DNA from: Chamaea fasciata
Lineage: Eukaryota; Chordata; Aves; Passeriformes; Sylviidae
DNA: 64,000 nt
Direction: 5' to 3'
Assembly: GCA_029207755.1 (NCBI GenBank)
Contig: JARCOQ010000187.1
Span: 1-64,000, forward strand
Position 1 is the stretch's first letter, and each line of letters opens with the position of its first letter. Made by a program: the position numbers and the translations under genes. Below, piece after piece: positions 43,701 to 57,994 of the stretch. The notes below the pieces were generated by a model. The model saw only the letters and a program-made list of their open reading frames with translations. It had not been told where the DNA came from and searched no databases.

Positions 43701-46700
43701 CAGCCTGAATCCTGAGTTTTCCCTGCCACCTGCGGGAGCTGGTCCAGGCCCTGCCTCGCCTTCGGCGCTGCTCCTCTTGCTGCAGCGTGACCCTGCACCC
43801 CTGCGCTGCCGGGACATCCTGCCCCTGCCTGCCGGGACACCCTGCCATCCCAGCGACCAGCCCGGGACTTTTCCACTGTTTCAGCTTGGTGCTCTGAGGA
43901 TCCTGCAGGGACAGCGAAACCAAACTGCCCTGGGTTTTGTGAAACAAAGCCCTCAAGGTTCTTGGTACTGTTGTCGTTTGTCATTAATGCTGCAGTTGTT
44001 TGGTGGGGGGGAGTTTTTGTGTTTGTTTGCTTTGTATTACATACTAGTAAAGAACTGCTATTCCTATTTCCCAAATCTTTGCCAAAGAGCCCCTGATTGT
44101 AATTTTACCTGGCAGATACCTGTCTTCCCAAACCAAGACAAGGAGGAAGGACAAATCTCACTCCCTCCGCTTCCAAGGAGTGTATATTGTGTGTTGTATA
44201 CTCCCTTGGGGTGTTTGCCACCTTTCCTGAGGGTGAACTTGTAGGATTTGTTGCAAATTTATTCACAAGAAATGTTGTGTGTACCTATTAGAGTTTTAGA
44301 GTGAGTTAGGGATTTGGCAAAGGTGAATTGTTTAAGTTGAAAATAATTTTTGGGTGTAACAGATCAACCCCTGCATACTACAGATAAAAATACTTGCAAG
44401 AACCTTTCCCTTTTTCATTTATCATTATGCACACTGCTTCACTGGAAAAGGCCTCACAGGATGTGTTTGGAGAGGAGCCTGCTTTTCCATTAAACAACAA
44501 GGAATATTTTACTTTTGAAAGAAAGAGACAAAAACATGCCATTTTTTTTTTTAATGGCACGTTCTTAGTTATCAGATTAACAACATTTTTGGAGGGGTAT
44601 TCAAGCAAGTATTAAGCGTAAAACATACAAATAAACGTACTCTGACTTTCAGCAATCCTTTAAGAACTGGAGACTTCTCTTAAAGCAGGATCCCTTTCCT
44701 TCTGGGTGGATCACCTTTAGGTATTCCTCCAAACAAGCTGCAGCTGTCCCATGTGACACTGGCAGGGGCAGCTCTGGGCCGTGTTGCTTCCCCAGGAGTT
44801 TTTGGCGGCTGACTCTTGCTTAGGTAATTTAGTAATTGTGCTGCCACCTTCGGGATCCCCAAAAGGTCTGTCTCCCACATGCCTGCATGTTGCAAGACTC
44901 TATTTCATTTCCATATGTTCCTCTTTTCTGTGCACGATTGGTCTTTGGACGGATAAAGGAGGGGTTTTAGCACCTGTTAATGAATTAATTAAATGGTGGA
45001 TGTACTGATGTAATCTCTACAAAATGATTCTGTTAGATACTTTGGAGACTTCTGTTTTGCTTGTGTGATCTTTACTATTTGAGGGAAACTTTGAAACTCC
45101 TGATGGGCCTTGAGTGATTTTTACTTCTTGGACAGACCGTGCTTCTCTTGTCTTTCTACTTGTTGTCCCCTTAATTTTAGCCCCTAGAGGGCTAAACTTT
45201 ACAGTTTCATTAAATAAATCATAAATACTTCAGTTTATAAATAATATAGATGTTCATTGTATATTTTTATATAATTTAATTTTGTCCCCTACAGGGCTAA
45301 AATTTGGAGGGTGAGTGCTGCTCTTCAGGAAAACCTGGTGATGGAACAAATGAGGTGCAGCTGGCATCAGTCAAGGTTTCAGTTAGACAGAGTGGAAACT
45401 CTGCAGTTGGACCAAGTGCCTTCATCAGAGCAGCAAGTTCCAGAGCTCCTTCACTGTGGCACCTTCGGGCTTGGTGGTAGGAGAACCTGACACAGTGAGT
45501 GTAAAGCAATGACACCTGGGCTTGCAGAGTCTGGCTGAGTAAAATCTGGTCTAAGTTCTGTTGTTTTACAGAAGAAAAATGTTGTAGCTGATCTGTCAAA
45601 CACAGTAGACTCAAAGTGAGGGCCTGGCAGTGACTCTGTAAGAAGAAATGGTTTCTAAAACAGGGTAAAAAAGTGGGAGCTGGCTGCTGAAGATTGATAG
45701 CAGAGATTTTTTTTGGCTTGGTTGTCGCACTAGTGATTCCACGTGGTATATTTTGATGCTTTTCAGTTTAGATTGCTGTACAAGTATGAAGTTAAGGCAT
45801 TAAAAAAAGACCCTCAAATTTGTCTCTTCAACGGGCTCTAGTACAATTACGTGGTAGTAAATGCATCAACAAATATTGGTTTTAGTTATTTTTTGAAATA
45901 GCTCTTAAAAAGCATCCCATATCTTGAGAATTCATTGGAGCCTTCCTTAATTGTTTGGCATTTCAGTGTGTGTAGGCAGTAGAGCATGTGAGCAGCTGTA
46001 ACCACGTTCGTGCGGTCAGTTTTGCAAATACATGAAAAAACTTGCTCATGGGAGAGTCACAGCCCACTTGTGTTTACAACCTGAGACTGGTACAGTGAGT
46101 AAAAACAAGCTGGGATACTTGTAGGAACAACAAAAACCCAGGAAACCTTGAGAAATCTTTGGAATCAAAATCATTGTGTGTTTATGGCCAATGCAGTGCT
46201 AAGAGAGCCAGGACATGTGGCATGTTAATGTTTGGGTTTGGTTTTTTAGTGTCCACTTAAAATTAGTAACATGGCTCAGATTTTTCAATACAGATCTCTT
46301 AGGTACTGGAGGTAGTTAAGTGTGTCATACTAAACACTCTGGGAGTTGAAAATGTTGCTTTGTGTGAGTATTTATATTTTCTGAAACTCAGCTGTGCATG
46401 CTTTTTGTTCGCCGTTGAAATGCTGTAACCACAGCTGAATTGAAATTGGTCGGTCCAAAGGAGCTGATACAATTTTATCTGTTTGCTCATCTAACTTAGA
46501 GCAAGAAATAGGCACAGACTATGGACTGAGGGATGTTCACCGGTATGTTTGAAAATTTGTGTTTGATAATTGAAGTTAAATATCATGAGAAAACCTCATA
46601 AACAGGGGTGAAATTCAACATGTAAAGTGCTTGTTTTCCTTTGTGGCCTCGTGTGAACTGTCTTGCAGATCAAACTTCTAACTCCTTCTATGTGAGTTAG

Positions 46701-47396
46701 CATTAGCAATAAGTGGCAAAGTCCATCCTGTTGTTAAGAATTTGGATGCTGTGTAGGGTAAATCCACCTTTTCCCCCTATTGTTTGGCCTCTCTTCTTAC
46801 CATTTCTGTAATCATCAATGATTGAGTAAATCCCCAGGAGCATTTTGTGGTAGTGATGCAACCACACTTGCCATTTTGTGAGTGTGTGATAAATACGTAT
46901 TAAATGGTACCAAATGAGCTCAGCAGAGATAACAGGTTGTGTGCTTTTCTCTAGAGGCAAGAACACCAGGTGTGGCCTGGTGTTGGGATCGTGGATCACA
47001 GGAATCAGTCGATGACCTCAGTTTTAAAACACCAGTCTGGCTGCATTTGGTCTGCTCTGCTGTCCTCTGGAATCTCTGCTGTATGTGCAACTACAAACCC
47101 TTGGTTTATAAATTTACTTAAAACATTACAAATCTCATACTGATGTAAGACTGCTCCTCCGAGGAAAGGTTTATTAAAGAAACAAATCTTACGTGAGAAG
47201 ACTGCAGAGAAGAGATGCATTTTGCCATAGCTGTATGGCTGAACCTATGGGGGTGGACAGAAATTCTGAATCTTTTCTTCCGGCCCCTGTGTTGGAGGAA
47301 GGGTTAGGTTGGAATCCTGCAGTTTTCTAAAGTAGTGTCTTGGAAGAGAGAGGAATGAGTCCCAGGCTGAGCCTTCCTTTAGGAGAGGAGCTGCAG
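40729..47396. other. Block A2, no gene recognised
   Basis: Copy of 30,130-36,798 with the same satellite relative (43,565-43,622), LTR-like fragment and hairpin repeats (45,171-45,303). One C fewer in the C-run near 43,419. Confidence 0.6.
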
Positions 47397-48060
47397 GTAT
47401 CCCGTCATGCCGTGCGCCGCTTTGCGCCTCGGTGTATCCCGTCATGCGCCGCGCCGCTTTGCGCCTCGGTGTATCCCGTCATGCCCCGTTCCGCCGCTTT
47501 GCGCCTCGGTGTATCCCGTCGTGCCCCGCGGCGCTCTGCGCCTCGGTGTATCCCGTCACGCCCCACGGCGCCGCCTTGCGCCTCGGTGTATCCCGTCATG
47601 CCCTGCGGTGCCGCTCTGCGCCCCGGTGTATCCCGTCATGCCCCGCGACGCCGCTTTGCTCCTCGGCGTACAAATGACATCACCCGCGCTTATTTCGCTG
47701 CTCATTTGCATAAGTTTACATAAGGCTGGCGCCTCGGTGAGGTGGGCGGGGTCTGAGTCACGCCCAGGCCCCTCCCAGTACAAACCAGTAACTCCCAGTC
47801 CCCGTGGTCAGTGACGTCATTCGCATTTATTTGTGCTCTCATTTACATAAGTTTGCATATCGGCGCGGTGGGCGGGGTCAGAGCCGCGTTGGCCCCTCCC
47901 ACTTCCTCCCAGTAGAACCAAGTAACCCCCAGGCCCCGCCCAGTTTGCCCCGCCCTTGTTGTCGCTCCATAAAAGGGAAGGGGGCGTGGCTTGATGAGGG
48001 GCGTGATCGGTTTACATGTGGGGGAGGGGCAAAGGGTAAACCACGCCCAGAAACCCCGAA
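47397..48060. promoter_or_regulatory. ZNF143/CRE promoter-like cluster in B2
   Basis: Seven 40-bp units, a mutated first CRE (TGACATCA) and an intact second CRE at 47,812-47,819, as in B1. Confidence 0.5.
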
Positions 48061-48756
48061 ACCAGTTTAAACCAGTATAAACCAGTAACCCCCAAACCCA
48101 CTCCCAGTCCATCCCAGTATAAACCAGTGACCCCAAACCCACTCCCAGTCCATACCAGTATCAAACCAGTAACCCCCAAACCCACTCCCAGTCCATCCCA
48201 GTATCAAACCAGTGACCCCAAACCCACTCCCAGTCCATCCCAGTATAAACCAGTGACCCCAAACCCACTCCCAGTCCATCCCAGTATAAACCAGTGACCC
48301 CAAACCCACTCCCAGTCCATCCCAGTACAAACCAGTAACCCCCAAACCCACTCCCAGTCCATCCCAGTATAAACCAGTGACCCCAAACCCACTCCCAGTT
48401 CATCCCAGTACAAACCAGTAACCCCCAAACCCACTCTCAGTCCATCCCAGTATAAACCAGTAACCCCCAAAGCCACTCCCAGTCCATCCCAGTACAAACC
48501 AGTGACCCCCAAACCCACTCCCAGTCCATCCCAGTACAAACCAGTAACCCCCAAACCCACTCCCAGTCCATCCCAGTACAAACCAGTGACCCCAAACCCA
48601 CTCCCAGTCCATCCCAGTATAAACCAGTGACCCCAAACCCACTCCCAGTCCATCCCAGTACAAACCAGTGACCCCAAACCCACTCCCAGTCTATCCCAGT
48701 ATAAACCAGTGACCCCAAACCCACTCCCAGTCCATCCCAGTACAAACCAGTGCCCT
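48061..48756 (-). repeat. 41-bp G-rich minisatellite in B2
   Basis: Same array as B1, about 17 units. Confidence 0.9.
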
Positions 48757-48777
48757 CCAGTCCCCATTCCAGTGCCC

Positions 48778-48858
48778 TCACCTGTCCGTACTGGTTTGAA
48801 CTGGGATCTCTCGACGCTCGGTGACCTCCAGGGAGCGGCTCAGGGCCAGGGCCTGGCG
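48778..48858 (-). pseudogene. MRPL52: MRPL52 exon 5 remnant in B2
   Basis: Exon 48,858-48,782 with TGA at 48,780-48,778, identical in translation to the B1 copy. Exons 1-4 absent. Confidence 0.8.
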
Positions 48859-50187
48859 CTGGGGGATACTGGGAGTTACTGGTTTATACTGGTTTGTACT
48901 GGTTTGTACTGGTTTGGGGGTTTTCCTTACTGGTTTGTACTGGGAGGGGCTTTAGGGGTCACCGGGATGAACTGGGAAGGGATTTGGGGTGACTGGTTTG
49001 TACTGGTTTATACTGGTTTGGGGTTTTTCTTTCCTGGTTTGTACTGGTTTGTACTGGGAGGGGGTTTGGGGGGGTTTTGGGATTTTTGGGGAGAATTTGG
49101 GGATTTTGGGGATCTAAAAATTCCAATTTTTAGTGGGAATTTTGGAGTCATTTTCTGGGATTTTGGGGCTCTGAAATCCTGATTTTTAATGGGAATTTTT
49201 GGGGTGAATTTTTGGCGTTTTGGGAGGGAATTTTGGGGATAATTTGAGGGATTTTGGGGCTTCAAAAAACCCCATTTTTCAGTCGGAATTTTGGGGTCAT
49301 TTTTTGGGATTTTGGGGCTCTGAAATCCTGATTTTTAGTGGGAATTTTTGGGTCATTTTTAGGGCATTTTCGGTGAATTTTGGGGGATTTCGGGGCTCTA
49401 AAAGTTCCAATTTTTAGTGGGAATTTTGGGGTGAATTTTGGGGGATTTGGGGGCTTTAAAAATCTCAGTTTTGGGAGGGAATTTTGGAGTAAATTTTTGG
49501 GATTTTGGGTGGAAATTTTGGGGTGAATTTTTGGGGATTTTGGGGCTCTGAAAATCCCAATTTTTAGTGGAAATTTTGGGGTTTTTTGATGGATTTTAGT
49601 TGGGAATTTTGCGGTGAATTTTTGGGATTTTGGGTGGAAATTTTGGGGGTTTTGGAACTTCAAAAATTCCAATTTTGGGGTGAATTTCGGGGATTTTTGA
49701 GGCTCTAAAAATCCCAATTTTCAGCGGGAATTTTGGGGTAAAATTGAGGGATTTTGAGGCTTAAAAATTTTCAGTTTTCAGTGGAAATTTTCGGGTCATT
49801 TTTTGGGATTTTGAGTGGAAATTTTGGGGTGAATTTTTGAGATTTTTTTGGGATCGAAAAATTTTAATTAAAAAAATTAAATAAATAATTATTTAGTTAA
49901 TTTAATTAAAATTAAAATAAAATTAAATTTCAATAAATTTTCAGCTCGCCGGTTTTTGTTGTTGTTGTTTTGCTGTCGCCGCGGTTGTTTTTTTTTTTTT
50001 TTGTGGGAGTTTGAGGCGGTTTTTGGGAAAATTTTTCCCCTCAGGTTTTGCCGATTTGGGGACTTTTTTTCTTTTTAAAGCGATTTTTTTCCCCAAAAAA
50101 TGTCGTTTCACCCCTCTAAAATCCCCATTTTCCCCCCTAAAATCTCCCTTTCTTCCCCAAAATCTCCATTTTCCCCCCAAATTTCCG

Positions 50188-50940
50188 TCTTATCCGGCAA
50201 AACCCCCCGCGCGCCGCCATCTTGTACGGCAACCCCGAGCGGCCAAACCACCCCAAAGCCGACAAATTTTCCCGTTCCCCCCCCAAAATCTCTATTAGTC
50301 TCTCTAAAATTTCTTTTTTTTCCCTTAAATCCCATTTTTCCCCCCAAATCTCCATTTTCTTCGTTTTTGTACGGCAAAAAACCCCCGCGCGCCGCCCTCT
50401 TGTACGGCAAGATCCTCCGGGCGCTGCCATTTTGCCGCCCGCTCCTCACCCCTCACACCGCGCCGCCATTTTGTACGGCAACCCCCAGCGGTCAAACCAC
50501 CCCAAAACTCCCTAAATTTTGCCGTTTTCCCCCCAAATTTAGAGTCGGAGATTTCCATTTTTATCTCTAAAATCCACTTTTTCCCCCAAATCCCCTTTTT
50601 CCACCCAAATCTCCGTTTTCTCCATTTTGTACGGCACGATCCTCAAAACGCCGCCATTCTGTCGTCCTCACGTCTCCCTCAAACAGCGCCGCCATTTTGT
50701 ACGGCAACCCCCAGCGGCCAAACCGCCCCAAAACCTCCCGATTTTATCCGTTTTTTCTCCAAATTTAGAATTGGAAAATCCAATTTTTATCTCTGAAATC
50801 CCCTTTTTCCCCGAAATCCCCTTTTTTCCTCCCAAATCTCCGTTTTCTGTATTCTGTATGGCGAAATCTCCGAGCCGCCATTTTGTCGCCCTCACACCGC
50901 GCCGCCATTTTGTACGGCAAGCCCCGGAGGCCAAACCGCC
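50188..50940. repeat. YY1-type array in B2
   Basis: Copy of the 39,590-40,340 array at +10,598 bp. Confidence 0.7.
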
Positions 50941-51032
50941 CCAAAACCTCCCGATTTTATCCGTTTTTTGCCCCAAAAAACGAGTCGGATATTTCCGGTT
51001 TTTAATTCTTTTGAATTTTCCAGGATCCCGCC

Positions 51033-51326
51033 TCAGCCCAACGTGTCTTTCCAGGGTCTTTTCGGGGTGTCTGAGGGCGCGGCCGGAGCGGCCCCGGGGG
51101 AGCTCAGCCGGTTTTGAGCGAAGGTTTGCCGGAGAGGGCCTGATTAAACAAACAAAAAAAACCCGAAATAAATAAAAATGTAAAAATATCATTCTGGGGA
51201 GGGATTCCCCCTTCCCCCAAATTTTTGGGGGTTTTTTTTGGGAGGGGTTTTTTGGTCACCTTTGGCCGCCAGCTGCAGGTGGTTCCGGAGGCGCCAGCGG
51301 CGCTGATCGGCCTCGTGCGTGGCCTT
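51033..51326 (-). pseudogene. OXA1L: OXA1L tail exons in B2
   Basis: Stop at 51,035-51,033; exon a begins at 51,326. Carries the B0-type NRL rather than the NPL of B1 and B3. Confidence 0.8.
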
Positions 51327-54300
51327 GGCAAATGAGGAGACAGGGGAAGGAGGCAGCTCTTAGGGACAGAATTATTCCTTTTATCCTCTCTATGCCTGTT
51401 GAAGTACTGCCTTGCCTTAGGGGGATAACTCAAGCAAACACCTGTTGGATGCCATTGTGTTTTCAGGGATGATTTAGGGATGGCTGCCCATTTCTAGTGA
51501 TCCTGTTCAGAAGTGGTTTAAAATGTACAGTAGTGTAGGCGGAAAGTCAAGCTAGAGCTGCTGTGACAGTGCTTCCATCATCTGTCAGCATCCTGAGTGT
51601 TGTGAGCTAAACCTGAAATTTGATTTGAACTGCCTGATATCTGCCAAGGGGCAGGATATCATTGCTGGAGAGAAATCCTCTCATCTTCCGCGACTCCATC
51701 CCCAGTCAGATGGAAGAACAGGTTGGTATCCAGAGGTGAATGGCACTGGACCTTTACGGGGCACAGAAATCATCCATATCCCCATGCTTTTAAGGAAAAG
51801 GATTCTGAGCAGAGGGCCCTTTGGCTCTGCGGCAGAAACTGTTTGGAAAAAGTTGCTTTAATAATAAGATTCTGACTGAAGAGTTTTGCAGACGATGGTT
51901 TGCTTATGGAAATGGTCAAGCGGTCGTTCTGGTATTTGGACACCAGGTTACAAAAAGAGAAAAACTACTGTATCGGTGTACATGAAGTGAATGAAAAAGT
52001 AGATTAAAGGAAAAGTTCAGAAGCCAAAGCTGGAGAGAGGTTCAGAGTAACCCAAAATTGCCATCCAAGATCTTGGGGAGGAGGGTTGTAACCTTTCTGA
52101 GGTATTACTGTGCGTGTACTCCCTAACGAATACATTGGGTATGTTAGACCAAACCAGACAATTAATTTTTAACACAGAAGGACTTTGAGGACAACTCTGA
52201 CACCCAGAGGAAAGAAAAGGCTTAATGGAAAGTTTCCATCTTCGAATCACTGCTAAAGTAGAAGTGCTGTTTTGTTAGTGGAAAATGTCAGTGAAATTTC
52301 AAATAATTGTGTATTCCTGAGAGGTGATTTACTACAGTAAATCCCCTTTGTGGAATAGTTAAGTCACAATTGAAATTTGGTGCTGTGCAGTAGTCCATTG
52401 TTCTGGTACTTAAACTCTTTAGGGAACAGTCCCCATAAGGGGTAATGATTTGCTGGTGGCCAAGAAATGTATTTTCTGTATGATCCAGGTGGAGAAGTAA
52501 AGGAAGAAATGCTGTGAAATAGACACATTTTTTGTACACCTGAAAAGAGACTTGTATGTGATATGCAGGCAGATATCAGCTTTAAATTCGATGTAGTCAA
52601 TGTTAATGGTATTAACATAGAGATCTTTATCAGCAGAGGTGTATTCAGGCTTCTTCTATTTTCCTGTCCATTTGCTTCAGTGTAGCAGTGTGAGATGAAA
52701 GCCCAAGGCTTTGCAGACTGGCTCCTCATTTGTGCCCCAGTTACTGACAGCTGGGACAGTGGAAATTCTCCTTGCAGTGGCCTTGTTTTAAACACCAAGA
52801 TGAAAATATAATGCATGCTTAGAAGGTGCAAACAATGTTTAGTCTCATTTCACTCAGTGAAATTTGCTCAGCTTCATCTTGGAGCACTGGAGATATTTTA
52901 GTATTTCAAAGTGTATCAAACTATTTGCCCAGTATTTGGAAAAGCTACTCAGATTTAGTGGAAATGTTTCTATTTCAGACCCAAACCACTTTGATATTTG
53001 TTAATTTTATTAGTGTATTGAAGTTCATTGACACTGGGAAAAGTGATCCTGTTTCTTCAATTGATAACACCACAGGAATTGCCTTTTTATTAATCTTTAT
53101 TTGGATGCCTCCCTGTCCCTATGGAACAATGGGGTTGAAGATGCAGTGAGGGAGAACAGTGGAAGGAAAAGGCCAGACTAAATATTCCTTGAAATAAATA
53201 GGCCTCTTTCCCTTGACTTCAAAGGAAAAAAAAAAACCAACCTAATTAAATACAATTGAGGGGAAGAGGAAAAAAAAATGAGAACCTTTGATTTGAACAC
53301 ACTTTGGAGCAGAGCATGGAGAGATAGGAGAATGATCTCTGTGAGATGAATAAGTTGCCTCTCCTGCTGCATTTGTTTTGGGGTGGGTGAATCATTTCTT
53401 GAGGATTCTGTTTTTAAAAGTTGGATTTGACTTGGTTGATATTCCTTTCAGCATCTAGATTTTCTATTTTGGCTTGTATTTTTCATACAAGAACCATGTC
53501 GTTAGAGCAGATAGCTGGTCCTGCAGTACAGGCAGATCTCATAAGGGTAGGAGGATAAGGAAATACACCGGAAAGGACAATATTGAAGATTTTATCAAGT
53601 TTGACCTCCTGGCAGTTGAAGCAAGTTGTTCCTCAAGGTCTTGTGGCAGCTGTTTCAAGTGAAGAGAGCACGAGTCACAAACACTGTGAAGTTCTCTGAC
53701 TGATTCTAAACAGGGTAAAGAATTAGCCCCTTCACCATCACGCCTGGATTTTTACCTGGGGAGAATGTCTATGGAAAAAGATTGTGGCTGTTGTGAAGGA
53801 ATAATGTCCAAGGCAGCCGAAAATCTGCGTTGGCTGATGTGTTGTGTGTCCTCCCTCCTCCCAGTGTTTTCAGTCAGTGTGTCAGAGCCTTTCCTGGCAT
53901 GTGAGACATTCCTTGAAGTGTTGAAATGGTTCCTTGGGACTCCCTCACTCTTGGCAAAAAAAGTAGGAGGAGTGTTGGGGGTTAGGTTTGTTCCTTCTTT
54001 CTCTAAAGAATTTTTTCCCGACACGTTACCAAGGAGACCAAGTGTTGGATACTTGAGAGTACTTAACCGAAACAAAGAGGTGGACAAAGGTGGAAGGGGG
54101 AGATAACGCAGGTAAAAGACAAAGCTTGAGGCAGCTGCGGGCTTTTCTTTCTCCGGCGTTCGGGGAGACGCGTGTCTGCCGCTCCTCGAGGAGCTCAGCC
54201 GCCGCAGAGCACGCCGAGCAGAGAACGGCTGTTGCTGGCTGGAGGAGTTTCACTGTGGCCAAAGGGATCCAGTCCTGGGAAATCTACTATCACCAGTTCA

Positions 54301-57300
54301 GCCTGAATCCTGAGTTTTCCCTGCCACCTGCGGGAGCTGGTCCAGGCCCTGCCTCGCCTTCGGCGCTGCTCCTCTTGCTGCAGCGTGACCCTGCACCCCT
54401 GCGCTGCCGGGACATCCTGCCCCTGCCTGCCGGGACACCCTGCCATCCCAGCGACCAGCCCGGGACTTTTCCACTGTTTCAGCTTGGTGCTCTGAGGATC
54501 CTGCAGGGACAGCGAAACCAAACTGCCCTGGGTTTTGTGAAACAAAGCCCTCAAGGTTCTTGGTACTGTTGTCGTTTGTCATTAATGCTGCAGTTGTTTG
54601 GTGGGGGGGAGTTTTTGTGTTTGTTTGCTTTGTATTACATACTAGTAAAGAACTGCTATTCCTATTTCCCAAATCTTTGCCAAAGAGCCCCTGATTGTAA
54701 TTTTACCTGGCAGATACCTGTCTTCCCAAACCAAGACAAGGAGGAAGGACAAATCTCACTCCCTCCGCTTCCAATGAGTGTATATTGTGTGTTGTATACT
54801 CCCTTGGGGTGTTTGCCACCTTTCCTGAGGGTGAACTTGTAGGATTTGTTGCAAATTTATTCACAAGAAATGTTGTGTGTACCTATTAGAGTTTTAGAGT
54901 GAGTTAGGGATTTGGCAAGGGTGAATTGTTTAAGTTGAAAATAATTTTTGGGTGTAACAGATCAACCCCTGCATACTACAGATAAAAATACTTGCAAGAA
55001 CCTTTCCCTTTTTCATTTATCATTATGCACACTGCTTCACTGGAAAAGGCCTCACAGGATGTGTTTGGAGAGGAGCCTGCTTTTCCATTAAACAACAAGG
55101 AATATTTTACTTTTGAAAGAAAGAGACAAAAACATGCCATTTTTTTTTTTAATGGCACGTTCTTAGTTATCAGATTAACAACATTTTTGGAGGGGTATTC
55201 AAGCAAGTATTAAGCGTAAAACATACAAATAAACGTACTCTGACTTTCAGCAATCCTTTAAGAACTGGAGACTTCTCTTAAAGCAGGATCCCTTTCCTTC
55301 TGGGTGGATCACCTTTAGGTATTCCTCCAAACAAGCTGCAGCTGTCCCATGTGACACTGGCAGGGGCAGCTCTGGGCCGTGTTGCTTCCCCAGGAGTTTT
55401 TGGCGGCTGACTCTTGCTTAGGTAATTTAGTAATTGTGCTGCCACCTTCGGGATCCCCAAAAGGTCTGTCTCCCACATGCCTGCATGTTGCAAGACTCTA
55501 TTTCATTTCCATATGTTCCTCTTTTCTGTGCACGATTGGTCTTTGGACGGATAAAGGAGGGGTTTTAGCACCTGTTAATGAATTAATTAAATGGTGGATG
55601 TACTGATGTAATCTCTACAAAATGATTCTGTTAGATACTTTGGAGACTTCTGTTTTGCTTGTGTGATCTTTACTATTTGAGGGAAACTTTGAAACTCCTG
55701 ATGGGCCTTGAGTGATTTTTACTTCTTGGACAGACCGTGCTTCTCTTGTCTTTCTACTTGTTGTCCCCTTAATTTTAGCCCCTAGAGGGCTAAACTTTAC
55801 AGTTTCATTAAATAAATCATAAATACTTCAGTTTATAAATAATATAGATGTTCATTGTATATTTTTATATAATTTAATTTTGTCCCCTACAGGGCTAAAA
55901 TTTGGAGGGTGAGTGCTGCTCTTCAGGAAAACCTGGTGATGGAACAAATGAGGTGCAGCTGGCATCAGTCAAGGTTTCAGTTAGACAGAGTGGAAACTCT
56001 GCAGTTGGACCAAGTGCCTTCATCAGAGCAGCAAGTTCCAGAGCTCCTTCACTGTGGCACCTTCGGGCTTGGTGGTAGGAGAACCTGACACAGTGAGTGT
56101 AAAGCAATGACACCTGGGCTTGCAGAGTCTGGCTGAGTAAAATCTGGTCTAAGTTCTGTTGTTTTACAGAAGAAAAATGTTGTAGCTGATCTGTCAAACA
56201 CAGTAGACTCAAAGTGAGGGCCTGGCAGTGACTCTGTAAGAAGAAATGGTTTATAAAACAGGGTAAAAAAGTGGGAGCTGGCTGCTGAAGATTGATAGCA
56301 GAGATTTTTTTTGGCTTGGTTGTCGCACTAGTGATTCCACGTGGTATATTTTGATGCTTTTCAGTTTAGATTGCTGTACAAGTATGAAGTTAAGGCATTA
56401 AAAAAAGACCCTCAAATTTGTCTCTTCAACGGGCTCTAGTACAATTACGTGGTAGTAAATGCATCAACAAATATTGGTTTTAGTTATTTTTTGAAATAGC
56501 TCTTAAAAAGCATCCCATATCTTGAGAATTCATTGGAGCCTTCCTTAATTGTTTGGCATTTCAGTGTGTGTAGGCAGTAGAGCATGTGAGCAGCTGTAAC
56601 CACGTTCGTGCGGTCAGTTTTGCAAATACATGAAAAAACTTGCTCATGGGAGAGTCACAGCCCACTTGTGTTTACAACCTGAGACTGGTACAGTGAGTAA
56701 AAACAAGCTGGGATACTTGTAGGAACAACAAAAACCCAGGAAACCTTGAGAAATCTTTGGAATCAAAATCATTGTGTGTTTATGGCCAATGCAGTGCTAA
56801 GAGAGCCAGGACATGTGGCATGTTAATGTTTGGGTTTGGTTTTTTAGTGTCCACTTAAAATTAGTAACATGGCTCAGATTTTTCAATACAGATCTCTTAG
56901 GTACTGGAGGTAGTTAAGTGTGTCATACTAAACACTCTGGGAGTTGAAAATGTTGCTTTGTGTGAGTATTTATATTTTCTGAAACTCAGCTGTGCATGCT
57001 TTTTGTTCGCCGTTGAAATGCTGTAACCACAGCTGAATTGAAATTGGTCGGTCCAAAGGAGCTGATACAATTTTATCTGTTTGCTCATCTAACTTAGAGC
57101 AAGAAATAGGCACAGACTATGGACTGAGGGATGTTCACCGGTATGTTTGAAAATTTGTGTTTGATAATTGAAGTTAAATATCATGAGAAAACCTCATAAA
57201 CAGGGGTGAAATTCAACATGTAAAGTGCTTGTTTTCCTTTGTGGCCTCGTGTGAACTGTCTTGCAGATCAAACTTCTAACTCCTTCTATGTGAGTTAGCA

Positions 57301-57994
57301 TTAGCAATAAGTGGCAAAGTCCATCCTGTTGTTAAGAATTTGGATGCTGTGTAGGGTAAATCCACCTTTTCCCCCTATTGTTTGGCCTCTCTTCTTACCA
57401 TTTCTGTAATCATCAATGATTGAGTAAATCCCCAGGAGCATTTTGTGGTAGTGATGCAACCACACTTGCCATTTTGTGAGTGTGTGATAAATACGTATTA
57501 AATGGTACCAAATGAGCTCAGCAGAGATAACAGGTTGTGTGCTTTTCTCTAGAGGCAAGAACACCAGGTGTGGCCTGGTGTTGGGATCGTGGATCACAGG
57601 AATCAGTCGATGACCTCAGTTTTAAAACACCAGTCTGGCTGCATTTGGTCTGCTCTGCTGTCCTCTGGAATCTCTGCTGTATGTGCAACTACAAACCCTT
57701 GGTTTATAAATTTACTTAAAACATTACAAATCTCATACTGATGTAAGACTGCTCCTCCGAGGAAAGGTTTATTAAAGAAACAAATCTTACGTGAGAAGAC
57801 TGCAGAGAAGAGATGCATTTTGCCATAGCTGTATGGCTGAACCTATGGGGGTGGACAGAAATTCTGAATCTTTTCTTCCGGCCCCTGTGTTGGAGGAAGG
57901 GTTAGGTTGGAATCCTGCAGTTTTCTAAAGTAGTGTCTTGGAAGAGAGAGGAATGAGTCCCAGGCTGAGCCTTCCTTTAGGAGAGGAGCTGCAG
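51327..57994. other. Block A3, no gene recognised
   Basis: Copy of 30,130-36,798 with the satellite relative at 54,163-54,220 and hairpin repeats at 55,769-55,901. Confidence 0.6.

Larger units (their letters stand above)
40729..51326. repeat. 10.6-kb tandem unit 2 (blocks A2 + B2)
   Basis: Near-identical to unit 1 over its full length. Visible differences include T for C near 42,240, G for T near 42,402 and C for A near 45,654 (TTTCTAAAAC). Confidence 0.95.
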
